Shown here piece by piece: positions 1-5,915 of a stretch of 6,225 nucleotides of DNA; the first letter of the stretch is position 1; the number at the start of each line of letters is the position of its first letter. The position numbers were made by a program, and so were the translations under genes. The notes beneath the pieces were generated by a model that had not been told where the DNA came from, searched no databases, and saw nothing but the letters and a program-made list of their open reading frames with translations. The stretch comes from Spirochaetales bacterium UBA4629 (GTDB taxonomy: Bacteria > Spirochaetota > Spirochaetia > Sphaerochaetales > Sphaerochaetaceae). The DNA lies in contig DHMZ01000060.1 in the NCBI GenBank assembly GCA_002406055.1, forward strand, positions 1 to 6,225, given 5' to 3'.

Positions 1-265
1 CCTCCTCAAAAAGGAGCTGCATGCCTAAACATATTCCGAGGAGAAGTTTTCCTTTTTCAACGCTTCTATATAGACCTTCTTCCAAGCCGCTTTCTTTTAG
101 CTTATCTCGAGCAGGAATAAATGAAACAACCCCAGGAAGGATAATTCTTGCGCACTTTTCATAATCTTTTTCTTCCTTAATCATAAAAACATCTTCGCCA
201 AGAAGTTTAAGAGAAGAATAAAGAGAAAAGAGATTGCCAACACCATAATCTATTATGCCTGTCAT
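1..265 (-). CDS. hisH: Imidazole glycerol phosphate synthase, glutamine amidotransferase subunit HisH (N-terminal 88 residues, runs off left edge)
   Basis: The translation begins MTGIIDYGVGNLFSL, the usual HisH N-terminus, and reaches the class I glutamine amidotransferase nucleophile motif GICLGMQLLFE, with the catalytic Cys at residue 79. HisH hydrolyses glutamine and channels ammonia to HisF in histidine biosynthesis, in the cytoplasm. Full-length HisH is about 200 residues, so the Cys is present but the His/Glu of the triad lie beyond the window. The ATG overlaps the hisB stop by one base (TAATG), and a strong AAAGGAG ribosome site lies 7 bases upstream inside hisB, which fixes the start. 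One oddity is that the oxyanion-strand motif normally read as LPGVG is LPGVV here (residues 43-47). The family assignment is secure; whether the protein is active is not. Confidence 0.93.
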   Translation of the reverse strand, partial: MTGIIDYGVGNLFSLYSSLKLLGEDVFMIKEEKDYEKCARIILPGVVSFIPARDKLKESGLEEGLYRSVEKGKLLLGICLGMQLLFEE

Positions 266-474
266 TAAAGCTCTCCTTTGCTTGGGGGGATTATGTTTTT
301 CTTCTTATCATCTATAGAGATAGCTTCTTTTATTGCGCGAGCAAAAGCCTTAAAAATTGCCTCAGCAATATGATGAGAATTCTTACCTCTTATGAGGTCA
401 ATGTAGAGTGTAATTGAAGAATATCTACAAAAAGAAGTAAAGAACTCTTCTACATTTTGAGAATCAAACAGCAC
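265..474 (-). pseudogene. hisB: Imidazoleglycerol-phosphate dehydratase HisB, C-terminal remnant (5'-truncated)
   Basis: The 69-residue reading frame matches the last third of HisB. It has FDSQNVEEFF (residues 3-12), then RGKNSHHIAEAIFKAFARA (29-47) containing the second HHxxE metal-binding motif (His34, His35, Glu38), and ends in PPSKGEL, the typical PSxKGxL terminus. Complete HisB is about 190-200 residues, so roughly 120 N-terminal residues, including the first HHxxE motif, are missing. The only start is a GTG at the very edge of the homology, preceded directly by an in-frame TAA and with no Shine-Dalgarno. The enzyme needs both metal motifs, so this remnant should not be catalytic. The minus-strand sequence upstream of base 474 is not HisB-like in any frame I read; a different gene remnant begins there on the other strand. 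The reading frame may still couple translation into hisH. Confidence 0.85.
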
Positions 475-652
475 TTACATTTGCGCGATATGGTTTTTCC
501 TTGAATGTTCTATTATCTTGTCTACCAAACGTTATTATCTCAATTCTTTTGATTATTTATTTTACGTTGCAAAGAAATGGTCAGGGGCAATGTGGCTTCC
601 AATTATATTGCATGCCACATTTGAATTGTCCCTCTTTTTATTAATTCATTAG
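461..652 (+). pseudogene. C-terminal fragment resembling a CPBP (CAAX-type) intramembrane metalloprotease
   Basis: The plus strand is open for 63 codons from an in-frame TGA at 458-460 to the TAG at 650-652, and has no suitable start. Its last part reads AKKWSGAMWLPIILHATFEL and then a hydrophobic tail SLFLLIH. A small residue pair, then W-x-P-I-I-x-H before a final membrane segment, is how CPBP/Abi-type intramembrane proteases usually end; the His would be a conserved active-site or metal-site residue. The earlier motifs (EExxxR, FxxxH) are absent, so only the gene's 3' end is here. It points toward, and overlaps by 12 bases, the 3' end of the ABC ATPase gene. Homology to this family is my reading of a short stretch and is moderate at best; a chance open frame is the alternative. 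Confidence 0.45.
589..621. repeat. Imperfect inverted repeat downstream of the importer operon
   Basis: AATGTGGC (589-596) pairs with GCCACATT (614-621). After a 3x3 internal mismatch, CAAT (600-603) pairs with ATTG (607-610) around a 3-base loop. The structure lies 20-52 bases past the ATPase stop, so it could end the importer transcript or shield its 3' end. However, no T-run follows it on the minus strand. On the plus strand a T-rich stretch follows only after about 10 bases. It also falls within the coding frame of the protease-like fragment, so it may be coincidental. Confidence 0.3.
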
Positions 653-1426
653 CATTCTGTCGTTATCAAGTTCTTTGCCTGAATTTTCTTTAAACTTTTC
701 TAAAAGCAAAGGAACTGTTAGTTTGCTTCGTTCCTCTCCCCTTACATCGTAGATGATAGTCCCCTTATTCATCATTATGGTTCGATTACCATAATCAAGA
801 GCTGATTGCATATTATGAGTAATCATAAGGCAAGTAATTCTATTTTCACTAACAATCTTCTTTGTTAGCTCTAATATCATTTCAGCACTTCTTGGGTCTA
901 ATGCTGCAGTATGCTCATCCAAAAGCAGAAGAGATGGTGGATTAATTGTTCCCATCAGAAGAGTTAAAGCCTGACGTTGTCCTCCACTAAGTAAACCTAC
1001 CGGTTGATTCATTCTGTCTTCAAGGCCCATACCTAAGAGACTTAATTTCTCTCTAAAGATTTCTCTTTCTTTCTTTTTGGGACGACTTAACCATCCACCA
1101 TAGCCAGAAGCAAGATATAGATTCTCTTCAATGCTCATTCCTGGAGCAGATCCCTTCATTGGGTCTTGAAATAATCGTCCTATCTTCTTTGCCCTAATAT
1201 GTGGAGGCATTAATGTAATATCTGTTCCGTCTAAAATAACACGGCCACTATCTGTTAAGAATGAACCACATATAGCATTGAAAAGTGTAGATTTTCCAGC
1301 ACCATTGGCTCCAATAATTGGAATAAAATCACCATCATTAACAGTCAAACTAAGATTATTCAAAGCAACCTTTTCAAAAACTGTAGCTTTATTAAATGTT
1401 TTAGATATATTCTTTATTTCAAGCAT
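641..1426 (-). CDS. ABC transporter ATP-binding protein, TrpZ-like (aromatic amino acid importer)
   Basis: This 261-residue cytoplasmic ATPase energises the importer formed with the two genes upstream of it. All nucleotide-binding elements are visible: Walker A GANGAGKST (39-47), Q-loop Gln87 (LFQDP), signature LSGGQ (146-150), Walker B LLLLDE (166-171), D-loop ALD (175-177) and switch His204 (ITHN). The PPHIRAKKIGRLFQDP region and full conservation are typical of the ATPases paired with BPD_transp_2 permeases and type-1-fold binding proteins. The ATG overlaps the permease stop by 8 bases, and a GAGG ribosome site lies within the permease end, so translation is probably coupled. This is the last gene of the operon. 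The substrate (tryptophan or other aromatic amino acids) is inferred from family and neighbours, not from this protein. Confidence 0.9.
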   Translation of the reverse strand: MLEIKNISKTFNKATVFEKVALNNLSLTVNDGDFIPIIGANGAGKSTLFNAICGSFLTDSGRVILDGTDITLMPPHIRAKKIGRLFQDPMKGSAPGMSIEENLYLASGYGGWLSRPKKKEREIFREKLSLLGMGLEDRMNQPVGLLSGGQRQALTLLMGTINPPSLLLLDEHTAALDPRSAEMILELTKKIVSENRITCLMITHNMQSALDYGNRTIMMNKGTIIYDVRGEERSKLTVPLLLEKFKENSGKELDNDRMLMN

Positions 1427-2342
1427 TTTTACTTATCCTCTGTGCTTCTCTCATTCTCTTTAACTCAGGATATTTTTTCTTGAAATATGGACCAGAGATA
1501 GCAATTATAACAATTACTGATGATACAAGTTTTAGCATATATGCAGGTAATCTGAAACGGAGAGCAATTGTATATACCAAGCGGAAAATAATTGAACCTA
1601 GTACAACACCAATTGCTTTCTTTGTTATTCCCCCTTTTCCCAAGAATGTCCTTCCTATAAGAAGGGAAGCAAGAGCAATTGTCACCATTCCTGAACCAAT
1701 GTTAACATTCACAGATTTCTGGCTTTGAGCTAGAAGTGCTCCAGATAGTGCTGTCAAAGAAGAAGATATACATAGTCCTATAATTGTTGTATTAACAGGG
1801 TTAATACTTGAAGAAGAGACCATAAATGGATTGTCTCCAGTTGCTCTTATAGCTAAGCCAAGTCTCGTTCTAAGAAAGAAAGACAAGAACAAAACAGCTA
1901 ATGTAATAAATAAAAGAGCAACAATTAACTTATAAAAAGGTGCTAATGGAGTTTGAGATAAAACACCTCTAAATTTTGTAAATATTGTTTCTGTTTTGTT
2001 TAAGTTTAACAAGGAAGATCCGCCCATAATTGCAATGTTAATTGAATAGAGTCCTGTATTAACAATGATACCAGAAAGCAGACTGTCTATTCCCATTTTG
2101 GTTTGTAGAAGCGACGTTACCAACCCTGACAGAACACCACTAAGGAGTGCACATATTATTGAAAGATATGGATGGCCTGAGAGTGCAACAACAGAAGAGA
2201 CAACTGCTCCAAGAGTGAAGCAGCCGTCTGTAGATAAGTCACATACATTTAGCATTGAATAGCTCAAAAACAATGCTAAAACTGTAAGTGAATTAATTAA
2301 TCCTAATTCAAATGCTGTCGATAGTAGAGAAAAGATTTGCAT
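1419..2342 (-). CDS. ABC transporter permease, BPD_transp_2 family, TrpY-like
   Basis: This is a 307-residue inner-membrane permease. Hydrophobic segments can be read at roughly 14-33, 41-56, 59-79, 88-106, 138-157, 185-205, 218-231, 241-260 and 267-284, followed by a basic cytoplasmic tail. Family signatures are the N-terminal VCDLSTDGCFTLGA region (33-46) and the cytoplasmic loop RTRLGLAIRATGDNPFMV (158-175), the coupling region seen in permeases of the branched-chain/TrpY type. Length is normal for the family. The ATG lies 2 bases after the binding-protein stop with only a weak GAGAG ribosome site, so it probably relies on ribosomes arriving from upstream. It should form the homodimeric membrane channel. 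Specificity cannot be read from the permease itself. Confidence 0.9.
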   Translation of the reverse strand: MQIFSLLSTAFELGLINSLTVLALFLSYSMLNVCDLSTDGCFTLGAVVSSVVALSGHPYLSIICALLSGVLSGLVTSLLQTKMGIDSLLSGIIVNTGLYSINIAIMGGSSLLNLNKTETIFTKFRGVLSQTPLAPFYKLIVALLFITLAVLFLSFFLRTRLGLAIRATGDNPFMVSSSSINPVNTTIIGLCISSSLTALSGALLAQSQKSVNVNIGSGMVTIALASLLIGRTFLGKGGITKKAIGVVLGSIIFRLVYTIALRFRLPAYMLKLVSSVIVIIAISGPYFKKKYPELKRMREAQRISKNA

Positions 2343-2344
2343 AC

Positions 2345-3370
2345 TTAAAAGCTCTCTGCTGTATCGATAAATTGAACCTTAGTACAATATGGAGAGAAAA
2401 GCTTAGTTAAATCTTCTTCACTATAACCGAAAGCAGAAGCAACTTCTCTATTAATTGTGGCGGTTCCATTGTCGAAAGTTTTAACTGGGTATGAAGATAT
2501 GTCCTTATTATTTAATAAGATATCAGCAACGATATTTGCTGTTTCTTTTCCTAGGTTAATATAATCAACTCCATAGCCAAGGAAAGCACCATTAAGAGCG
2601 AAAGAATCAGCACCTGTAAAATGTGCAACTTTGCTATCTTTCATCTTTTCATATATAGATAACTCTGCTGTCATTACTGTGTTATCTGAAGGTGTAAAAA
2701 TAACTTTAACACCTGATGCAATAAGTGAATCTAAAGCTAGAACAACTTCATCTACTGTTGTTCCAGTTTTTTCAACAACCTCTACGCCCTTCTCTTCTAG
2801 GATTGCCTTTGCTTCTTTAATTGCCTTAGTAGAAGAATCTTGGCCTATGTCATATAAAAGACCAACCTTATCAATAGAGCTATCATATGCGAAAATAAGA
2901 TTAAAAATTGCTTTTGTATCTAAGCTATCACTTGTACCAGTAATGTTTGCATTTGGCTTTTCCATTGATTCAACAATACCTGCACCAATTGGATCTGAAA
3001 CAGCAGCAAAAACAACAGGAATACCTGTTTCTTGGCTATTTATCTCCATAGCCATCGCAACTGGTGTTGCTACTGCAATCATCATATCAACATTTTCTGC
3101 TGTATAATTTGCAATAATCTGAGCCATTACATTTTGGTCTGCATTAGCATTGTCATAAAGAATATTGAATGTGACACCCTTTTCTTTTCCTATTTCAGCG
3201 AGTTGACTTTTTATGCTGTCACAAATCTGATTGAGAGAAGCATCATCTACATAGTTACAAATACCAATTTTGTAGCTATTGCCATTTACCTTTTCTTCTT
3301 TGCCTCCCATGGCAAAAATAGTAGTGATTGAAAGAAGAGCACATAATACAAAAATAATAGTTTTTTTCAT
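2345..3370 (-). CDS. ABC transporter substrate-binding protein, TrpX-like (ABC_sub_bind family, aromatic amino acids likely)
   Basis: This 341-residue secreted protein captures substrate for the permease and ATPase that follow. Residues 1-20 form a signal peptide (MKK, a hydrophobic core, TIFA) with no lipobox Cys near the cleavage point, so a soluble periplasmic protein is expected. The mature part has the type-1 periplasmic-binding fold typical of PF04392: KIGICNYVDDASLNQI (34-49), the first-lobe run VDMMIAVATPVAMAM (94-108), IPVVFAAVSDPIGAGIV (117-133), NITGTSD (142-148) and TPSDN (226-230). Characterised members bind tryptophan or phenylalanine, so an aromatic substrate is likely but unproven. 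A ribosome site AAGGA lies 9 bases before the ATG. Just upstream sits a 9-codon leader ORF whose codons are complementary to that ribosome site, suggesting translational control. It is the first gene of the operon. Confidence 0.9.
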   Translation of the reverse strand: MKKTIIFVLCALLSITTIFAMGGKEEKVNGNSYKIGICNYVDDASLNQICDSIKSQLAEIGKEKGVTFNILYDNANADQNVMAQIIANYTAENVDMMIAVATPVAMAMEINSQETGIPVVFAAVSDPIGAGIVESMEKPNANITGTSDSLDTKAIFNLIFAYDSSIDKVGLLYDIGQDSSTKAIKEAKAILEEKGVEVVEKTGTTVDEVVLALDSLIASGVKVIFTPSDNTVMTAELSIYEKMKDSKVAHFTGADSFALNGAFLGYGVDYINLGKETANIVADILLNNKDISSYPVKTFDNGTATINREVASAFGYSEEDLTKLFSPYCTKVQFIDTAESF

Positions 3371-3374
3371 TTTA

Positions 3375-3445
3375 ATTTTTCCTTTTTAATAGTTTTTCTC
3401 TGAAAAAAATAAGTTCTTAATGGCGACTAGCGCCAAAGGAAAAAT
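3375..3445 (-). promoter_or_regulatory. Putative leader-peptide translational attenuator: Shine-Dalgarno-sequestering helix
   Basis: On the transcript, AUUUUUCCUUU (3445 to 3435, inside the leader ORF) is exactly complementary over 11 bases to AAAGGAAAAAU (3385 to 3375), which contains the binding-protein ribosome site. Directly next to the 5' arm is a small hairpin UGGCG/CGCCA (3435-3431 with 3425-3421) spanning the leader's Trp codon and stop. A competing 6-bp hairpin, GAAAAA (3454-3449) with UUUUUC (3444-3439) around GCUA, uses the same 5' arm and would leave the ribosome site free. Mutually exclusive folds controlled by a ribosome on the leader are the hallmark of translational attenuation. 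The sequestering helix is AU-rich (two G-C pairs), so its stability is uncertain. Confidence 0.5.
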
Positions 3446-3456
3446 AGCTTTTTCAT
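3427..3456 (-). CDS. Putative 9-residue leader peptide MKKLFFLWR upstream of the importer operon
   Basis: ATG AAA AAG CTA TTT TTC CTT TGG CGC TAG follows a strong GGAGG ribosome site (3461-3465) with a short 4-base spacer. It starts roughly 20 bases after the predicted transcription start. Three of nine codons are aromatic (Phe, Phe, Trp), and Trp is two codons before the stop. The downstream operon is of the type that imports aromatic amino acids, so the peptide could report charged tRNA-Trp or tRNA-Phe supply: a ribosome waiting at TGG would cover the segment that otherwise pairs with the binding-protein ribosome site. An ORF this short can occur by chance; the combination of promoter, ribosome site, Trp codon and complementary segment is what supports it. 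Confidence 0.5.
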   Translation of the reverse strand: MKKLFFLWR

Positions 3457-3473
3457 ATGTCCTCCACTTTTGA

Positions 3474-3487
3474 TAACAATATTGTTA
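3474..3487. promoter_or_regulatory. Perfect 14-bp palindrome TAACAATATTGTTA, candidate operator
   Basis: The 14 bases are a perfect inverted repeat with no spacer. They overlap the predicted -10 element and the likely transcription start of the importer promoter, where a repressor would block RNA polymerase. I do not recognise the site as that of a known regulator; it does not match the E. coli TrpR operator closely. No regulator gene lies in the window. Confidence 0.4.
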
Positions 3488-3510
3488 CTATTAAAAGAAA
3501 CAAATGTCAA
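3482..3510 (-). promoter_or_regulatory. Sigma-70-type promoter of the importer operon
   Basis: On the minus strand a perfect -35 TTGACA (3510-3505) is followed by a 17-base spacer and TAACAA (3487-3482) as a weak -10. Transcription would start near 3475, giving a leader RNA of about 105 bases before the binding-protein ATG. The weak -10 lies within the palindrome, consistent with a regulated promoter. Confidence 0.55.
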
Positions 3511-3547
3511 CTATGTTTTCTCGAAAAATTACTATTTAAAGAAACAT

Positions 3548-5761
3548 TTAATTTTCTTTCAATCTTTCTCTTATTTTTTCTAGAGTTCCCTCTTCAAAAT
3601 CTTCATATGAATAGATTGAATACAAAGGAAGGCTGTTTATCATACCAAGAGCAGCTTCTCCTTTTAGAACTGTCTCGTCTTTACTTCCATCAAGATTCTT
3701 TATGAGCTTCTTGCCATATTCGCCAAGCTTATCAAATTTGTTATGGCTAATAACTTCTGAGAGTGTCGTAGCCTCATCTAAGAAAAATGGAAGAGGCTCT
3801 GAAGTAATAGTTATAGTTTTTTCAAGGCTTATATCACGACTTGAGAATCCTACTTCAATTGTGTATTCTCCACTTTCTACGTACCAAGAGTCTACTTTTT
3901 CCTCCCAGTAAGAGAAGTCTCTTCTAGTAAGAGCAAATTCTACTATCTTCTCTTCATTAGGCTCTAATTCAACTTTTTTAAAGCCTTTTAGTTCATGGTG
4001 TGGCCTATTTTTTCTCATTTTACCTGGCCTTATAAATAGTTCGATGACGCTCTTACCTTTTCTTTCTCCTGTATTCTTAATCTTAACTTTAGCGCTAACT
4101 ACATCTTCATTTTCCTCTACGCTTAATTCAGATAAAGCAAATGTCGTATAGCTCAAGCCATAGCCAAATGGAAAGAGAACATCCATCTTTTTAGTGTCGT
4201 AATACCTATATCCAACATAAACATCCTCTTTGTAATCACAATCTCGGCCATCACCAGGATAATTAAGGTAGCTTGGATTATCTTCTAGCTTTAGTGGATA
4301 TGTTTCACTAAGTCTTCCACTTGGGTTTATGTCACCAAAAAGAAGTGAACTAACAGCTTCAGCAACGCCTTCACCGGGAAGATTCATTTCAAGAATAGCT
4401 TTTACACTTTCTTTAAAATCCATCTCAATAGCACTGCCATTAAATAAAACAACAATAGTATTTTTATTTAGCTTAGAAGCTTCTCTAATTAAGTCCTTTT
4501 GGCACTCAGGAAGAGATAGCGAATGTCGATCAAAGCCTTCTGACTCAAATGAATCTGGGAGAGCAGCAAAAATAACAACTTTAGCGCTAGTCTTTATCGC
4601 TTCTAAAGCCTCTTTTTTTCTTTCATCGTCACATTCTTCGCCGTTATCACTCCAAGCAGGATAATATGTAACATTAGCTCTCTCTTTCAAAATAGATAAC
4701 GGAGACTTAACTAAGTGTGGATTAACCCTACTTGATCCACCACCCTGTATTCTTGGTTCTTTAGCAAAACTTCCAAGAACTGTTATCTTCTCTCCCTCTT
4801 TTAATGGTAATAGGTTGTCATCATTTTTCAAAAGAATTGCGCCTTCTTGAGCTATTTTTATTGCAAGATTATGTCCTTTTACATAATCAAAAGGCTCTTT
4901 TTTCCTTCCTTCAGAGCGACTTATCCAAACTAATAATCTCATAACAGCTCTATCTAATTCTTCAATAGAGAGTGTTCCATCTTTGACTGCCTTAACAATC
5001 TCTTTATCTCTTATACCTCTCGAAGATGGCATTTCTAGTTCAGTTCCACTCTTAAGAGACTCAACTCTTTCACACAACGCACCCCAATCGGTCATAACAA
5101 TGCCATCAAAGCCCCATTCTGAACGAAGAACTGTACTAAGAAGCCATTTATTCTTTGAGGAATAACAACCATTTATTCTGTTATATGAACACATTACAGT
5201 CCAAGGATGGGCTTCTTTGACTGTTTTTTCAAAAGCAGGAAAGTATATTTCTCTCAGAGCTCTCTCACTTACGTTTGCGCTTGTACTCATTCTCATGTAT
5301 TCTTGGTTGTTACAAGCAAAGTGCTTAACGCTAACGCCAACTTTATTCTCTTGAACGCCCTTAACATATTCAGCAGCAATTGAGCCTGCCAAAAAAGGAT
5401 CTTCTGAGAGATATTCAAAATTTCTTCCGCCTAATGGTGTTCTTTTAATATTTATTGCTGGACCCAAAAGCGTATGTATGTCTAGACTAATAGCCTCTTT
5501 ACCAAGTCTATCACCTAGTTCTTTTGCGATGTCAGGATTAAAAGTAGAGGCTAACGTAGAGCCTGTTGGATAACAAATAGCTGAAAATGATGTCCCAGGT
5601 TTTTCTGGATTTTCTTTTCTTATGCCACTAGGACCATCACACATCAATATAGAATCCAAACCTAAGCGTTTTACAGCTTTAGTATGCCAATTATCCAGGC
5701 CAGAACAAAGACTAGCCTTTTCTTCTAATGTCATTTCACTTAATATTTTTTTAATATCCAT
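3548..5761 (-). CDS. Glycoside hydrolase family 3 beta-glycosidase (beta-glucosidase-like), cytoplasmic
   Basis: This 737-residue enzyme removes terminal sugars from beta-linked oligosaccharides. The N-terminal GH3 barrel (about 1-290) shows CDGPSGIR (41-48), GGRNFEYLSEDP (111-122), the KHF substrate-binding motif (Lys146, His147) and the catalytic nucleophile Asp225 in VMTDWG. The second domain (about 300-540) has LLKNDDNLLPL (310-320), the likely acid/base Glu408 in SEGFDR, LPGEG (461-465) and GRLSETYP (482-489). FPFGYGLSYTTF (530-541) leads into a fibronectin-III-like domain (about 550-640), and a C-terminal extension follows (about 655-737), as in many Firmicutes-like GH3 enzymes. There is no PA14 insertion and no signal peptide, so it should act on imported oligosaccharides. 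A weak AGG lies 8-9 bases before the ATG. The gene stands alone with no transporter of sugars beside it. The exact sugar specificity (gluco, xylo, galacto) cannot be read here. Confidence 0.93.
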   Translation of the reverse strand: MDIKKILSEMTLEEKASLCSGLDNWHTKAVKRLGLDSILMCDGPSGIRKENPEKPGTSFSAICYPTGSTLASTFNPDIAKELGDRLGKEAISLDIHTLLGPAINIKRTPLGGRNFEYLSEDPFLAGSIAAEYVKGVQENKVGVSVKHFACNNQEYMRMSTSANVSERALREIYFPAFEKTVKEAHPWTVMCSYNRINGCYSSKNKWLLSTVLRSEWGFDGIVMTDWGALCERVESLKSGTELEMPSSRGIRDKEIVKAVKDGTLSIEELDRAVMRLLVWISRSEGRKKEPFDYVKGHNLAIKIAQEGAILLKNDDNLLPLKEGEKITVLGSFAKEPRIQGGGSSRVNPHLVKSPLSILKERANVTYYPAWSDNGEECDDERKKEALEAIKTSAKVVIFAALPDSFESEGFDRHSLSLPECQKDLIREASKLNKNTIVVLFNGSAIEMDFKESVKAILEMNLPGEGVAEAVSSLLFGDINPSGRLSETYPLKLEDNPSYLNYPGDGRDCDYKEDVYVGYRYYDTKKMDVLFPFGYGLSYTTFALSELSVEENEDVVSAKVKIKNTGERKGKSVIELFIRPGKMRKNRPHHELKGFKKVELEPNEEKIVEFALTRRDFSYWEEKVDSWYVESGEYTIEVGFSSRDISLEKTITITSEPLPFFLDEATTLSEVISHNKFDKLGEYGKKLIKNLDGSKDETVLKGEAALGMINSLPLYSIYSYEDFEEGTLEKIRERLKEN

Positions 5762-5915
5762 AGCTTTTACCTAAAAAAATTTTAATCGATATTTATAAAG
5801 AATCCCACAATAGATAATAAAATATCATCAAGCATATAAGCTAGTTTTTAGCTCCACACTTGATGATATATTTCTATTTTTTAAATGGTTTAACAGGATT
5901 ATTTCAAGATAAATA
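5762..5915. other. Intergenic region upstream of the GH3 gene
   Basis: This 154-base AT-rich gap separates the PD-(D/E)XK-type gene from the GH3 gene. Besides the nested hairpin at 5822-5869, it must hold the GH3 promoter if that gene has its own. A -10-like TATAAA is visible on the minus strand at 5797-5792, but no convincing -35 lies 16-18 bases away. No RNA gene or ORF of note was seen. Confidence 0.4.
5822..5869 (-). terminator. Nested hairpin followed by a T-rich run, probable terminator of the upstream minus-strand gene
   Basis: ATATCATCAAG (5822-5832) pairs perfectly over 11 bases with CTTGATGATAT (5859-5869). The 26-base loop contains a second perfect 5-bp hairpin, AGCTA/TAGCT (5839-5843 with 5849-5853). 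On the minus strand the outer stem lies 47 bases past the stop of the PD-(D/E)XK-type gene and runs into TTTTATTAT. On the plus strand a T-rich stretch also follows, so it could act both ways. The stem is AT-rich and the loop long, which is atypical for an intrinsic terminator; a regulatory site or the relic of a small repeat element are alternatives. Confidence 0.4.

Noticed and set aside
2631..3107. A 158-codon plus-strand open frame opposite the binding-protein gene
   Set aside because: It lies wholly antisense to a well-conserved coding sequence, has no ribosome site and no recognisable protein features; it is a by-product of the codon use on the other strand.
3403..3435. Intrinsic transcription attenuator formed by the UGGCG/CGCCA hairpin and the downstream run of seven T
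   Set aside because: The T-run begins about 12 bases after the 5-bp stem, too far and too weak for a standard terminator; translational control fits better.
3371..3475. T-box or other large riboswitch upstream of the importer, as known for some tryptophan transporters
   Set aside because: The leader is only about 105 bases, and I found no T-box consensus and no terminator/antiterminator pair.
3505..3547. Terminator for the GH3 gene from the ATGTTT/AAACAT inverted repeat
   Set aside because: The arms are only 6 bp of mostly A-T with a long loop and no following T-run on the minus strand.
3457..3705. An 82-codon plus-strand open frame crossing the promoter region into the GH3 3' end
   Set aside because: It runs antisense over the importer promoter and the GH3 coding end, without recognisable protein features; the minus-strand reading explains this region better.
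4329..4664. A 111-codon plus-strand open frame opposite the GH3 gene
   Set aside because: It is antisense to conserved GH3 domain 2, with no family resemblance and no start signal.
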